The notes below the pieces were generated by a model, which saw only the letters and a list, made by a program, of their open reading frames with translations, did no database searches and was not told the DNA's origin. The position numbers and the translations under genes were made by a program. Below, piece by piece: positions 34,370-42,948 of a stretch of 51,891 nucleotides of DNA (position 1 is the stretch's first letter; each line of letters begins with the position of its first letter). This DNA is from Rhodopila globiformis. Its GTDB lineage: Bacteria; Pseudomonadota; Alphaproteobacteria; Acetobacterales; Acetobacteraceae. The stretch is taken from positions 1 to 51,891 of the forward strand of contig NZ_NHRY01000227.1 of the NCBI RefSeq assembly GCF_002937115.1, given 5' to 3'.

Positions 34370-34990
34370 GGGCAGTGGTCCGGCCGCATCATGGCGAGGT
34401 GCTCGCCCGGCCTCATCTCAGCGCCTATGCGGACGATCCGGGCCATGATGGCGGGGGAACGTACCGCTGCCTGCAGCACCACCCGGCGGCCGAATAGCGC
34501 CGCTGCAACGGGAACAGGATGCGTATCCCGCTGTTGCCATTTGTGGCCTCCGGCGCCAGGCCGCGCTGCACCAGGCGGTTCCAGTTTTCCAGGGTCCGGT
34601 ACGCCGTGCGCGATCTGCCCGAGCGACTGCCGATGATGGCCAGGCGTGCGGCCTCGACTGCTGTGCTTCCTGCTGGCCGGCTATGCTGGCGAACGCGCGG
34701 CACGGAGGCTGACGACACTTTCACGCCGATCCGCAAACCGGTTTCGGCCCGGGTGCCGGACGCCCGCATCGAAGCCGAGCCGGAGGCAGCCAGGCGACAG
34801 GCCGACGGGACCTCGATGCGCCGATCCTGATCACCTTCAGTCCGGCGCAGCCATGATCGGCGGCAATCAGGCTTGTCGTGTCGCAACGACTGCGCGTTGT
34901 TTCGCTCCAGGTGATGGTTGTCAATAATTGTTTGCAGGCCTTTCAGGAGCACGATAGCGTGCGGGAATAGAGGCAAGCGGTTCAGGAAGG

Positions 34991-35182
34991 TTGCGTGCGC
35001 TGGCACACACCTATCGCGCGATGGCATCGGATGGGGACGACCTCCACCTGAAGGCCATGCTTCGGCAACCCGCGGAGGAATTCGAGCGCGAAGCGGCCGA
35101 CCTGGAGGGCCACGCCAGTGTCGTTACCAACGACACCAAACAGCCGGCCGGCGCGTCCCGTCCCAAACCCATTGTCGCGTGA
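34991..35182 (+). CDS. Small alpha-helical protein, possibly truncated
   Basis: The frame gives up to 63 aa with TTG 34991 as start, or 53 aa from ATG 35021. The sequence HTYRAMASDGDDLHLKAMLR followed by PAEEFEREAADLEGH resembles a short helical protein type (YRxxA...ExEREAxxLE) that occurs many times in alphaproteobacteria without known function. A good ribosome site AGGAAGG touches the TTG directly (34984-34990) and is 30 nt from the ATG, so neither start is well placed and the gene may be a decayed copy. It stands alone. Confidence 0.4.
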   Translation: MRALAHTYRAMASDGDDLHLKAMLRQPAEEFEREAADLEGHASVVTNDTKQPAGASRPKPIVA

Positions 35183-35525
35183 AACATATCGAGACGTTCA
35201 GTCCCCCCTGGCCGCGCGCGGGCACCACGAGGGATGAAAATGGCAGCCGCCGTTGCTTTTCCGTCATGGCCGGGTGTGTCCCGGTTATCTGCGCTGCGAC
35301 GGCGGGGGCCGGGACGAGCCCTACCGCATGCACAGATCCTGGAAACAATCGCCGAGCCAGGCGCTCGCCCGATGCCTGGGAACGTTGCCGCCTTGTCGCC
35401 GCGCCGATGCGCGTTGGGCGGACCGGCAACTGGCCGAGGATGCGCAGGTCCGCCTCGCCGTCGTGTGACCCGCACGCATCTGGCGTGGGGCGTCGTGCCG
35501 ACCGGGATGGGGCGGGTCTGCCACC

Positions 35526-35712
35526 GCAATCAAGCGAACACGGAGTTGCACGGTGTTCGCACGGAGTTGCGCAGCGTCGTCCGGGGCGGCCGCATCATGA
35601 TCGCCTCCTTGGCGGCGTCCGATCGTTTGATGCGATTCGCGCGACGCGCATGACCAACGTTCTCTGCGGAACTCCGTGCCAACACCGTGCAACTCCGTGT
35701 TTGCTTGATTGC
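35526..35712. repeat. Inverted-repeat element with 49-bp arms (CACGGAGTTGCACGGTG)
   Basis: The left arm (35526-35574) contains GCAATCAAGC and ACACGGAGTTGCACGGTGTT; the right arm (35664-35712) is its near-complete reverse complement with three or four mismatches. The spacer is 89 bp with no coding potential. Each arm contains two copies of CACGGAGTT. Confidence 0.85.
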
Positions 35713-36003
35713 CGTCGGTGAAACCGGCACCAGCCATGACAGTATTGAGCCACGGCGGCAGCGGATCGTTTCCGGAATCTGTGCATCCGGTAGGGACACG
35801 CCCGGCCACGACGGTGAGGCGATGATCCTGCGGAACCGCATTTTCGCAGCAGCATAGAAACGATTCAGCGGACCTGCGGCCGCGACGGGTGGCCGACGAT
35901 CCGCCTGCCGTTCCACGGACCGGGCGACTGACAGAGTGTCGGCTCTTGCCGCTGAAGCCCGCGGTCTCCAGTCGCCGTGCGGATGACGTCGCCTTCCTGC
36001 CGA

Positions 36004-37071
36004 TCAACGCCCGGTTGGCGCCAGCCGCCGCGCGCTGGCCCGCAGCAGGCCGGCTACCCGGCCGCCGAAATGGCGCAGCAGCGCAAGAGCCCCACGCAGC
36101 CGCCATGGCGCGACCAGCAGCACGCCGATGCGCTGGCGCCGTTGCCGCGCCCAGTCCTGCTTGTAACCGTCGTCGCCCCGGCCGAAATCGATTTCCGCCA
36201 CGTCCTCGTGATCCAGCAGGTGCCGCAGCATCAGCGCCGTCAGCACCGTCCCCGGGGAGTGCGCCTTGTACGCCTCGTCATGCGCCAGCTTCAGCACGAT
36301 GGCGCGGCGATGCATCACCACCCACATCTGCACCGCCACCGGCACGTCGCCGATGGACCACAGGCCGAACCGCAACGCCCCGGCCGCGGCCATCGCCCGC
36401 ATCAGCGCAACGTTGAAGGCCGGATAGGGCTCGGGCTCTTTCCAGCTGCGCCGGTACACGGATTCGAACGCTTCCGCCGCCCGGTCCATCTCCGCCGGCT
36501 GCGCCAGCAGCGCGAACCGCGCGCCCGGCACCGCCTCGGCCCGCCGCAGCCGCCGCCGGATGGTTTCGCGCAGCGCGCCGGGACGCTCGCGCAGGTAGGC
36601 GGCCCAGCCGAGGCCGGACACGTCCTCGTGCCAGTTGCCGAAATGGTCGAAGCGGAGCGGCCACAGCCACGCCCGCCGGGCGCCGGCGCGCAGGTCCGGC
36701 AGCCCGTCCCATTCCGCCGGCAGCGCATCCAGCCGGGTGACGCCGCTGCCGCGGCAGAACCGCGCGAACGCCGCCATCGCCGCGACGCGGGACGCCTGCT
36801 CCGCTCCGGCGGCGAACAGCGGCGCATAGTCGCAGGTGTAGGGCGTGGTCAGGCCGGCCAGCCGCCCTCCCTGCCGCAGCATCGGCACCAGCGCCACCAC
36901 CGCATCGCCGGCCCGCAGCGTGACGAAGCACGGCTTGGCATCCGCCGGCAGGCCATGCGCCAGCACCACCTCCCACCACGCCCGTCCGCTGAACAGGCCG
37001 GTCGCGCCGTCGAGCAGCGCCAGTGCCTCCGGCGCCAGGCCGCCGAGTACCGCGGTTGTCTCGATTTCCAT
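36004..37071 (-). CDS. GNAT-superfamily (BioF2/CelD/FemAB-like) acyltransferase
   Basis: The protein is 355 aa from ATG 37071, 4 bp after the ydcF-like stop, so it is the last gene of a three-gene unit. Visible family features are CFVTLRAGDAVVALVPML, TTPYTCDYAPLFAAGAEQ, a basic helix LRETIRRRLRRAE, YRRSWKEPEPYPAFN and the C-terminal block DVAEIDFGRGDDGYKQDW. These match the BioF2-like acetyltransferase_6 group, often found with polysaccharide or exosortase genes as FemAB-related proteins. The acceptor is unknown; a sugar or lipid-linked amino group is possible given the epimerase encoded two genes upstream. Confidence 0.85.
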   Translation of the reverse strand: MEIETTAVLGGLAPEALALLDGATGLFSGRAWWEVVLAHGLPADAKPCFVTLRAGDAVVALVPMLRQGGRLAGLTTPYTCDYAPLFAAGAEQASRVAAMAAFARFCRGSGVTRLDALPAEWDGLPDLRAGARRAWLWPLRFDHFGNWHEDVSGLGWAAYLRERPGALRETIRRRLRRAEAVPGARFALLAQPAEMDRAAEAFESVYRRSWKEPEPYPAFNVALMRAMAAAGALRFGLWSIGDVPVAVQMWVVMHRRAIVLKLAHDEAYKAHSPGTVLTALMLRHLLDHEDVAEIDFGRGDDGYKQDWARQRRQRIGVLLVAPWRLRGALALLRHFGGRVAGLLRASARRLAPTGR

Positions 37072-37075
37072 GCGC

Positions 37076-37816
37076 TCAGCGGAACCACTTATAATACAGC
37101 AGGCCGATCCATTCGTGCATGGCGTAGTAGCCTGTCTGCCAGTCCGAGGCATGCGGCATGAGGTCACCCCAATCCGGGCCATCCGGGTCATCCGGCGGTG
37201 TCGGCGCGGCCGTCACCGTCAGGCCGGTGCCCTGGAACGCCACCAACGCCCGCTTCATGTGCCAGGCACTGGTCACGACGTAGATCGAGGTGATGCCCGC
37301 GGCGTGCAGGATCCTGGCGCTGTAGCGGGCGTTCTCCCAGGTGTCGCGCGACTTCCACTCGACCCAGCGCGCCGGCGTCTGGAAGTCGTCGTGCAGGCTC
37401 TGCAACATGACCAGCCCGACCGCCTTGGTCCATTCGGTGGAGACGCCACCGGTCGCCAGGATCGGCAGGCCGGTCCGCCGGTGCAGGGCGGCGGCGGTGC
37501 GCAGGCGGTCGAGCGTCAGCAGGCCCGGCCGGAAGTCAACGATCCCGTTCCGTGTCGAGCGGAGGGTCTCGGCGCCTAGCACGACGATGGCCTGCGGCGG
37601 GTGGTCCGCCGGCGGCGTCGTCGGCAGATCCGTCTCCAGCGCGACCAGCGCGCTGTCGGAAACGACCGACAGGCTGAACAGCAGCAGCAGGACGGCGGCC
37701 GCCCAGGTCAGGCGGCGGCCGAGCCGGTGCCAGCGGCCGCGCAGCAGCAAGCCGATGATGATCAGGGTGATGAACCCGGTGGGCGGCATCACCAGCGACA
37801 GCAGGATGGCTTTCAT
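37076..37816 (-). CDS. YdcF/ElyC-family (DUF218) membrane protein
   Basis: The protein is 246 aa from ATG 37816. Two N-terminal membrane helices (FITLIIIGLLLRG and LTWAAAVLLLLFSLSVVSD) precede a periplasmic DUF218 domain with AIVVLGAETLRSTRNGIVDF, ILATGGVSTEWTKAVG, SRDTWENARYSARIL and YVVTSAWHMKRALVAF. ElyC-type members affect use of undecaprenyl lipid carrier during envelope synthesis. It follows the epimerase gene after 6 bp and precedes the acyltransferase gene by 4 bp, a tight operon. The conserved D/E-N-A and H-M-x-R positions are all present. Confidence 0.9.
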   Translation of the reverse strand: MKAILLSLVMPPTGFITLIIIGLLLRGRWHRLGRRLTWAAAVLLLLFSLSVVSDSALVALETDLPTTPPADHPPQAIVVLGAETLRSTRNGIVDFRPGLLTLDRLRTAAALHRRTGLPILATGGVSTEWTKAVGLVMLQSLHDDFQTPARWVEWKSRDTWENARYSARILHAAGITSIYVVTSAWHMKRALVAFQGTGLTVTAAPTPPDDPDGPDWGDLMPHASDWQTGYYAMHEWIGLLYYKWFR

Positions 37817-37822
37817 CGGGCG

Positions 37823-38755
37823 CTACCGCGTGGCCTCCGTCATCCAGTGCAGGACCCGGGCGAGGCCGTCGCCCAGCGTGACCCGGTCCGGCAGGCCGAG
37901 CACGGCGTTGGCCCGGTCGGGCAGGCCATGCGAGTGCCGGATCTCGCCCGCGCGCGGCGGGCCGTTGCGGGCGTCGAGCGGCCTGCCCGCCAGGTCCGCC
38001 ACCAGCGCCGCCAGTGCCGCCACCGATGTCGGCCGGCCCGTGCAGACGTTGAACACCGGGGAGTCGGCTGGACGCAGCGCCATGGCGGCCAGCAGGGCCG
38101 CGACGACGTCGGCGACATAGACGAAGTCCCGGGTCTGCCCGCCGTCGCCGTTGATGGTGATCGCCATGCCGGCGGCGATGCGCTCGCAGAAGATCGAGAT
38201 GACGCCGGAATAGGGGGATTTCGGGTCCTGCCGCGGCCCATACACGTTGAAGAAGCGCAGCCCGACGGTGGGAATGCCGTGCACATGGCTGGCGACCCGC
38301 GCGTGCAGCTCGCAGCCGTACTTGTCGGCGCCGTAGCCCGACAGCGGGCGGCACGGCTCGGTTTCGCCGATTGGCACGCTGGCGGCGTCGCCGTAGACCG
38401 CGGCCGAGGACGCATACACCACTGGGATGCGGCCGCCCTGGCGGCGGATGGCGTCGAACACCGTGATGGTGCCGGTCAGGTTGGCGCGGTGGGTGCCGAG
38501 CCAGTCGGTGATGCCTTTCTCGACCGAGGCGATGGCGGCAAGGTGGAAGCAGCCGTCCACGCCCTGCATGGCCTGGCCAACCGCATCGGGGTCCGCCACG
38601 TCGCCGACGATCAGCGTCACCCCGGGCGGCAGGTTGTGGCGATGGCCGGTGGACAGGTCGTCCAGGACGCGGACGCTGTCGCCGCGGGCGAGCAGAGCCT
38701 CGACGAGGTGCGAGCCGATGAAGCCGGCGCCGCCGGTGACGAGCCAGGTGCTCAT
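37823..38755 (-). CDS. NAD-dependent epimerase/dehydratase (SDR, GalE/WbpP-like)
   Basis: The protein is 310 aa from ATG 38755. The extended SDR family is clear: the Rossmann start WLVTGGAGFIGSHLVEAL (GxxGxxG), the Asp of VRVLDDLSTGHRHNLP that selects NAD, YASSAAVYGDA, and the active-site SGYGADKYGCE (YxxxK). RFFNVYGPRQDPKSPYSGVI followed by SIFCERI is typical of UDP-hexose or UDP-HexNAc 4-epimerases. It is the first gene of the epimerase, ydcF-like, acyltransferase operon, suggesting a shared role in an envelope glycan. Confidence 0.92.
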   Translation of the reverse strand: MSTWLVTGGAGFIGSHLVEALLARGDSVRVLDDLSTGHRHNLPPGVTLIVGDVADPDAVGQAMQGVDGCFHLAAIASVEKGITDWLGTHRANLTGTITVFDAIRRQGGRIPVVYASSAAVYGDAASVPIGETEPCRPLSGYGADKYGCELHARVASHVHGIPTVGLRFFNVYGPRQDPKSPYSGVISIFCERIAAGMAITINGDGGQTRDFVYVADVVAALLAAMALRPADSPVFNVCTGRPTSVAALAALVADLAGRPLDARNGPPRAGEIRHSHGLPDRANAVLGLPDRVTLGDGLARVLHWMTEATR

Positions 38756-39395
38756 GGCCGTGCCGCGCCAAGGTGATGGTGGACGCCCCTGTCAGCCGTG
38801 CAGCAGCCGTATCTGCCGCGGCACCGTGCCATCGGACAGGTGGCCGAAGCCTTGGTTGGTCTCGTCAAGGGTGATGGTTCCCGTACGTAATTTTTGCATC
38901 CGCAGTTTGCCACGCCGAGGCAGCGCAATGAAGCGCGGAATGTCACATTTCGGCGCGCAATCGCCCACACAGGGCCTCGGTATGCTCTTGCCGTCACTGA
39001 ACAGCGCGGCGATTGGCGCGGGCGGTGCCTGACAAGCCATCATTTCATAGAAGGAATGCATACGGCCACGGCGAAAAACCATGGCGCCGCTGACAGCGTG
39101 CATCACAACCAGCACTGCCGGACGACGCAACGCCAGGTGGCCGGACGCTGGGACTTCCTGCCACAACCGCGCCACCCGCACCAAGCCGCGCAACGTCCCC
39201 CTGATCCCCTGTGGCCCTCCACAGCCTCAGTTCATTCTCTGTGCGAATAAAAATACCCCATCAACCACGCTGTCCCCGCCAGGGACGCACCACTCCCGCC
39301 CACGGCCGTACCGGAAAAAACCCCACCGCCGCCCCACTGTTCCCCAATCCCCCCAACGCTGCTATCGCCTCCCAAACCAGAATGGGAGGACACGC
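38756..39395. other. 640-bp divergent intergenic region
   Basis: It carries the reverse copy of the 24164-24247 repeat (39197-39283). Frames upstream of the oxidoreductase start read through this repeat but are not protein-like. Promoters for both flanking genes must lie here. No gene was recognised. Confidence 0.45.
39197..39283 (-). repeat. Dispersed repeat, copy 2 (reverse of 24164-24247)
   Basis: CCCCCTGATCCCC, GTGGCCCTCCAC, TTCTCTGTGCGAATA and CCATCAACCACGCTGTCC occur in the same order as in the reverse complement of copy 1. There is no coding content. Confidence 0.7.
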
Positions 39396-40703
39396 ATGAA
39401 CCTGTACCGCCTGCTGCAAGCCCGTGCCGCCAACGGCCGCCCCGTGCGCGTCGGCCTGATCGGCGCCGGCAAGTTCGGCTCGATGTTCCTCTCGCAGGTG
39501 CCGACGACGCCGGGGCTGGAGGTCGCTTCCATCGCCGATCTGTCGCCGGACCGGGCCCGCGCGGCCTGCCGCAACGTCGGCTGGAGCGAGGAGCGCATCG
39601 CCGCCACCCGCATCGTCGACGATGCCGCCGGCATGATCGCCGCGCCCGACGTCGAGGTGGTGGTCGAGGCCACCGGCCACGCCCCCGCCGGCCTCGCGCA
39701 TGCCCGCCGTTCAATCCGGGAGGGCAAGCACATCGTCATGGTCAACGTGGAAGCCGACGTGCTCGCCGGCCCGCTGCTGGCGCAGGAGGCCGCGGCGGCC
39801 GGCGTGGTGTACAGCCTGGCCTATGGCGACCAGCCGGCGCTGATCTGCGAGCTGGTGGACTGGGCACGGTCCTGCGGCTTCCCGGTGCTGGCCGCCGGCA
39901 AGGGCACGAAGTACAGGCCGGAATACCACGCCTCCACGCCGGACACGGTCTGGGGCTTCTACGGCCTGACGCCGGAACAGGCGGCTGTCGGCGGGATGAA
40001 CCCGCAGATGTTCAACTCGTTTCTTGACGGCACGAAATCCGGCATCGAGATGGCGGCGGTGGCCAATGCCTCCGGTCTGACGCCGGCGCCGGACGGCCTG
40101 GGGTTCCCGCCCATTGGCACGCACGAACTGGCCGAGGCGCTGCGCCCGGGCAACGCCGGCACGCTGCATCATGCCGGCCAGGTCGAGGTGGTTTCCAGCG
40201 TGCAGCGCGACGGCAGCCCGGTGCGCAACGACCTGCGCTGGGGCGTGTACGTGGTGTTCGAGGCGCCGAACGATTATGCCCAGCGCTGCTTTCAGGAATA
40301 TGGCGTGGCAACCGATTCCTCCGGCCGCGTCTCGGCGCTTTACCGCCCGTTCCACCTGATCGGCCTGGAGCTTAACGTTTCGATCCTGTCGGCCGCATTG
40401 CGCAAGGAGCCGACGGGGGCGCCGACCGGATTCCGCGGCGACGTGGTTTCGACAGCGAAGCGGGATTTGCGCGCGGGCGAGATGCTGGACGGCGAGGGCG
40501 GCGCCTGCGTCTGGGGCAAGCTGATGCCCGCCGCCGACAGCCTGCGCCGCGGCGGCCTGCCGATCGGCCTCGCCAACCGGGTGCCCCTGGTGCGGGATGT
40601 GAAGCAGGGCCAGCCGGTGACCTGGGATGACGTGCGGATCGACGCGGCCGACGAAGCCTATCGCTGTCGCCGCGCCATGGAGGCGGCGTTCCCGGCCGGC
40701 TGA
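39396..40703 (+). CDS. Homoserine dehydrogenase-like NAD(P) oxidoreductase with SAF domain
   Basis: The protein is 435 aa from ATG 39396, with GGGAGGA 5 nt upstream. The N-terminal Rossmann domain starts RVGLIGAGKFGSMFLSQV (GxGxxG), followed by VEVVVEATGHAPAGLAHA and HIVMVNVEADVLAGPLL. The middle part holds the catalytic region (ALICELVDWARSCGFPVLAA followed by GKGTKYRPEYHA). The C-terminal 80 residues (TAKRDLRAGEMLDGEGG, GLPIGLANRVPLVRDVKQGQ) are a SAF-type beta-clip domain. This combination is a known alphaproteobacterial group related to homoserine dehydrogenase, with uncertain substrate; roles in C-P or sugar-acid metabolism have been suggested for relatives. The gene stands alone. Confidence 0.88.
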   Translation: MNLYRLLQARAANGRPVRVGLIGAGKFGSMFLSQVPTTPGLEVASIADLSPDRARAACRNVGWSEERIAATRIVDDAAGMIAAPDVEVVVEATGHAPAGLAHARRSIREGKHIVMVNVEADVLAGPLLAQEAAAAGVVYSLAYGDQPALICELVDWARSCGFPVLAAGKGTKYRPEYHASTPDTVWGFYGLTPEQAAVGGMNPQMFNSFLDGTKSGIEMAAVANASGLTPAPDGLGFPPIGTHELAEALRPGNAGTLHHAGQVEVVSSVQRDGSPVRNDLRWGVYVVFEAPNDYAQRCFQEYGVATDSSGRVSALYRPFHLIGLELNVSILSAALRKEPTGAPTGFRGDVVSTAKRDLRAGEMLDGEGGACVWGKLMPAADSLRRGGLPIGLANRVPLVRDVKQGQPVTWDDVRIDAADEAYRCRRAMEAAFPAG

Positions 40704-40708
40704 CAGCG

Positions 40709-40752
40709 ACTGATCCGCGTCATCCACTATACTGATCCGCGTTATCCGCAAT
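40709..40752. repeat. Two tandem 22-bp units just after the oxidoreductase gene
   Basis: ACTGATCCGCGTCATCCACT followed by AT is directly repeated as ACTGATCCGCGTTATCCGCA followed by AT, three differences in 22 bp. The array begins 6 bp after the stop codon. Confidence 0.8.
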
Positions 40753-40930
40753 CCTGGTCCGGCGGGTGCGGGCAAGGCCGGCCGGCCAAGGCCCGCGTCC
40801 GTCCCGGCCGGACGTGCCCCTGCCAGACACCGGCGCGAGGCTGCCGCTGCCCCGCCAGCGGCGGAATGCGCGGCCCGCGCCTGTCGCATAGGCGTTACTA
40901 ACGAGACGGCAAAGGGCGGCCATCGCCTAT

Positions 40931-41043
40931 CGTCATGCCGGGCGAAGGCCCGCCATCCACGCCTTGCGATGCCGCTATCAGCAAAGGCCTGGACGGTGGC
41001 CCGGAGCCTGTGCCCGGGCTGGTCCCGGGTAGCCGCCATGACG
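40931..41043. repeat. Degenerate palindrome of the CGTCATG family
   Basis: The left end is CGTCATGCCGGGCGAAGGCC and the right end CCGCCATGACG; the inner CATCCACGCCTT / AAGGCCTGGACGGTGG arms are partly complementary. The left half closely matches 14967-15001. Confidence 0.6.
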
Positions 41044-41305
41044 AGAGGGGCGGTTCGCTGCCACACGAGCCAGACGGCAGAGGTTTGACCGTCTCCTTCG
41101 TAAAACAGGGGCGCCGATTACTCCCGCATCATGGCCGTCCATAACATAATGATAACGACCACCGGCGTGTCTCACTATTCCAACGCCAGTGCGGCGCCCG
41201 TCCCCGGCGGATCGATCGCGATTTGCGGCCAGTTTGTGACAAAGGCAACAGAAAGCCGCCCAGGTCCAGTGATAAAAGCCGGATCAACCCGAATGGAGCG
41301 GCATC

Positions 41306-41527
41306 ATGTCCCAGTATATGCAGTGCATCGCCTCGTCGATCGGACCCATAGTGGTCCGCAGAGGCACGCTTTCCCTGGTGGTTTCAGTTGACGGCATCGC
41401 CCCGCGGCGGCACGCGACGATCGTGGACGGCTGGGGCGGCCTGCAATCCGTGACGGAGCGCGAGGACGGCCACTGGCGGCTTATCCAGGGCGACGCCGGC
41501 GGGTTCGCGGAATTCGTATCGGTCTGA
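41306..41527 (+). CDS. Small hypothetical protein (73 aa)
   Basis: ATG 41306 is preceded by GGAG with 7-nt spacing. The 73-residue protein starts MSQYMQCIASSIGPIVVRRG and has a regular beta-like pattern (TLSLVVSVDGIAPRRHATIV, HWRLIQGDAGGFAEFVSV). Third-position GC use resembles the flanking genes and there is no low complexity. No family is recognised. It stands alone, with an AT-rich stretch about 130-160 bp upstream. Confidence 0.55.
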   Translation: MSQYMQCIASSIGPIVVRRGTLSLVVSVDGIAPRRHATIVDGWGGLQSVTEREDGHWRLIQGDAGGFAEFVSV

Positions 41528-42372
41528 TGGCCGGGAATGCCTCCAGGATGGCCGGAAACGGGCAACGGCGCGATACACAAAGGCCTGCCATCGGCCGGCA
41601 TGGACGCCCGGTTTTGCGTTGCCGTCGCGGTATCCGCGGCATGTGCCGCTGCGAACACAGGAGCCCGCCATCCATGTCCTGCGGCGCCTGGAAAGGCGTT
41701 GAATGTGCGCGCAGAGTAACGATAATCCGCTCGAAGCACGCGTTGACCCTGGACGGGAAGTCCCCCTCGGGTTCGTCCGCGCCTTGTTTGGCCTCCGGGT
41801 GCGGCTGACCAGGCCGCGGCATGGCGATCTGCCGCGTGGAGCGGTGCAGCCCCATCAGGCAAAGGGACGATATCCGGACACGCGGCGGCTGGTGATGTCC
41901 GGCCGGGACGGTGCCTATCATCGAAACGCCCACTTCAAGCCCCGCAAAGACAGCGCCACCGCTGCCGAGCACGTCATCGTGATCGTGGCCGGTGCCGATC
42001 ACCGCCTCGCTGTCGCGGCCCCGACAGCGGCCGCCATCCGGCCGGCAATGCCGGAGCACCAGCGCGGAGCATTGGGCATCAACCAGCAAGGCTGAGGGAT
42101 TGATAACATCGGATACGGCCATGATGGCCAAGCCTTCTCGCTGCAAGCGGTTGGCGACTGCATCAAAGCAGGCGCCACCGGTCATGTCCCCCGCCCCTGA
42201 TCACCATCCGAAGCGCGAAAGGGCGACGATTGAATGCAGCCGCTCTGTTCCCGGAGGAACCCTCGGACGCCAGCGCGTTTACAACGCTGTGACACGGCGG
42301 TGATACGCGATTTACAGCGCTCCCCCAAACCTGCCGGCGGCTACTCAGCCAGAAAAGCAGAAGGAGGTTTCA
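41528..42372. other. 845-bp region, possibly a decayed gene
   Basis: Both strands have open frames, including a 234-aa minus-strand one from GTG or ATG near 42185. Translations are Arg/His/Pro-rich and without a family signature. It may be degraded coding DNA. The right end holds the promoter and leader of the secreted protein gene at 42373. Confidence 0.35.
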
Positions 42373-42948
42373 ATGCGACCGCGCACATCGCTGCTGTCCG
42401 CCCCGAGGATGCACCTGGTGAGGAAATCGATCGCCTGCTCGGCCATTGCGCTCGCGTCTGTCGGCGCTGCGACGCTGGCAACGCCGGCGACGGCGCAGGA
42501 ACTGCAGTTTTCCGGCCCAGAGATTATGACGCAAGTCGAGGTACACATGGTCGCGGCGGCAGGTGGCTCAGGTCAGGTCTACGGCGTCGCCAAGTGGATC
42601 GGGGCCGCGAGCCTGCCTGGTCTGTTCGACTCGATGCACGAAACCTCAATCGAAGGATTTCAATTCGACGCGAATCGCAAGCAGGGAGAAGCCCGGGGCT
42701 CCTTGTTTCGGACAAACAACGATGGTACTATGGCCGGGTCATACAAAGTCAATTTTTCCGTTACCAAGGACGAGAAAGGCCAGTTCAAGGGTTCTTCCGA
42801 AGGCACCTTTGAGATCACCGATGGGACTGGCCGCTTTGCGCATGTGCGCGGCCACGGTACTGGGAAGGGAAGTTTCGAGGGCCCAAACTATTCCGGGCAG
42901 TTGAACCTCACAGTGACCGGTTTCGAGAAGCGCGCGTCGGCGCAGTGA
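42373..42948 (+). CDS. Secreted beta-barrel-like protein (allene oxide cyclase/dirigent-like fold)
   Basis: The protein is 191 aa from ATG 42373 with an excellent ribosome binding site AAGGAGG 5 nt upstream, suggesting strong expression. The signal peptide has core SIACSAIALASVGAATLATP and cleavage after ATAQ. The mature chain has KVNFSVTKDEKGQFKGSSEG, TFEITDGTGRFAHVRGHGTG and KGSFEGPNYSGQLNLTVTGF, a pattern of short strands with G-x-G-x-F repeats reminiscent of the small beta-barrel of allene oxide cyclase/dirigent proteins. That fold guess is by pattern only. Exported to the periplasm or beyond; the role is unknown. Monocistronic. Confidence 0.7.
   Translation: MRPRTSLLSAPRMHLVRKSIACSAIALASVGAATLATPATAQELQFSGPEIMTQVEVHMVAAAGGSGQVYGVAKWIGAASLPGLFDSMHETSIEGFQFDANRKQGEARGSLFRTNNDGTMAGSYKVNFSVTKDEKGQFKGSSEGTFEITDGTGRFAHVRGHGTGKGSFEGPNYSGQLNLTVTGFEKRASAQ

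Larger units (their letters stand above)
34370..36003. other. 1.6-kb intergenic region, repeats and one small possible gene
   Basis: It contains a possible small gene (34991-35182), isolated halves of the CGTCATGGCCGGG palindrome (near 35264 and 35793) and a long inverted repeat (35526-35712). A minus-strand frame over 34425-35027 is Arg-rich and unrecognised. Otherwise nothing supported. Confidence 0.45.
40704..41305. other. 602-bp intergenic region
   Basis: It contains a 22-bp direct repeat (40709-40752) and a degenerate CGTCATG palindrome (about 40931-41043), then an AT-richer segment (41140-41180, CATAACATAATGATAACGAC) that may be the promoter of the small gene at 41306. Confidence 0.45.

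Noticed and set aside
34425-35027. A 200-aa minus-strand open frame
   Set aside because: Basic, unrecognised, overlaps the possible small plus-strand gene and has no ribosome site.
41481-42185. A 234-aa minus-strand open frame
   Set aside because: The sequence has no recognisable domain, and its stop end runs into the small gene on the plus strand. It might be a decayed gene, but I cannot name it.
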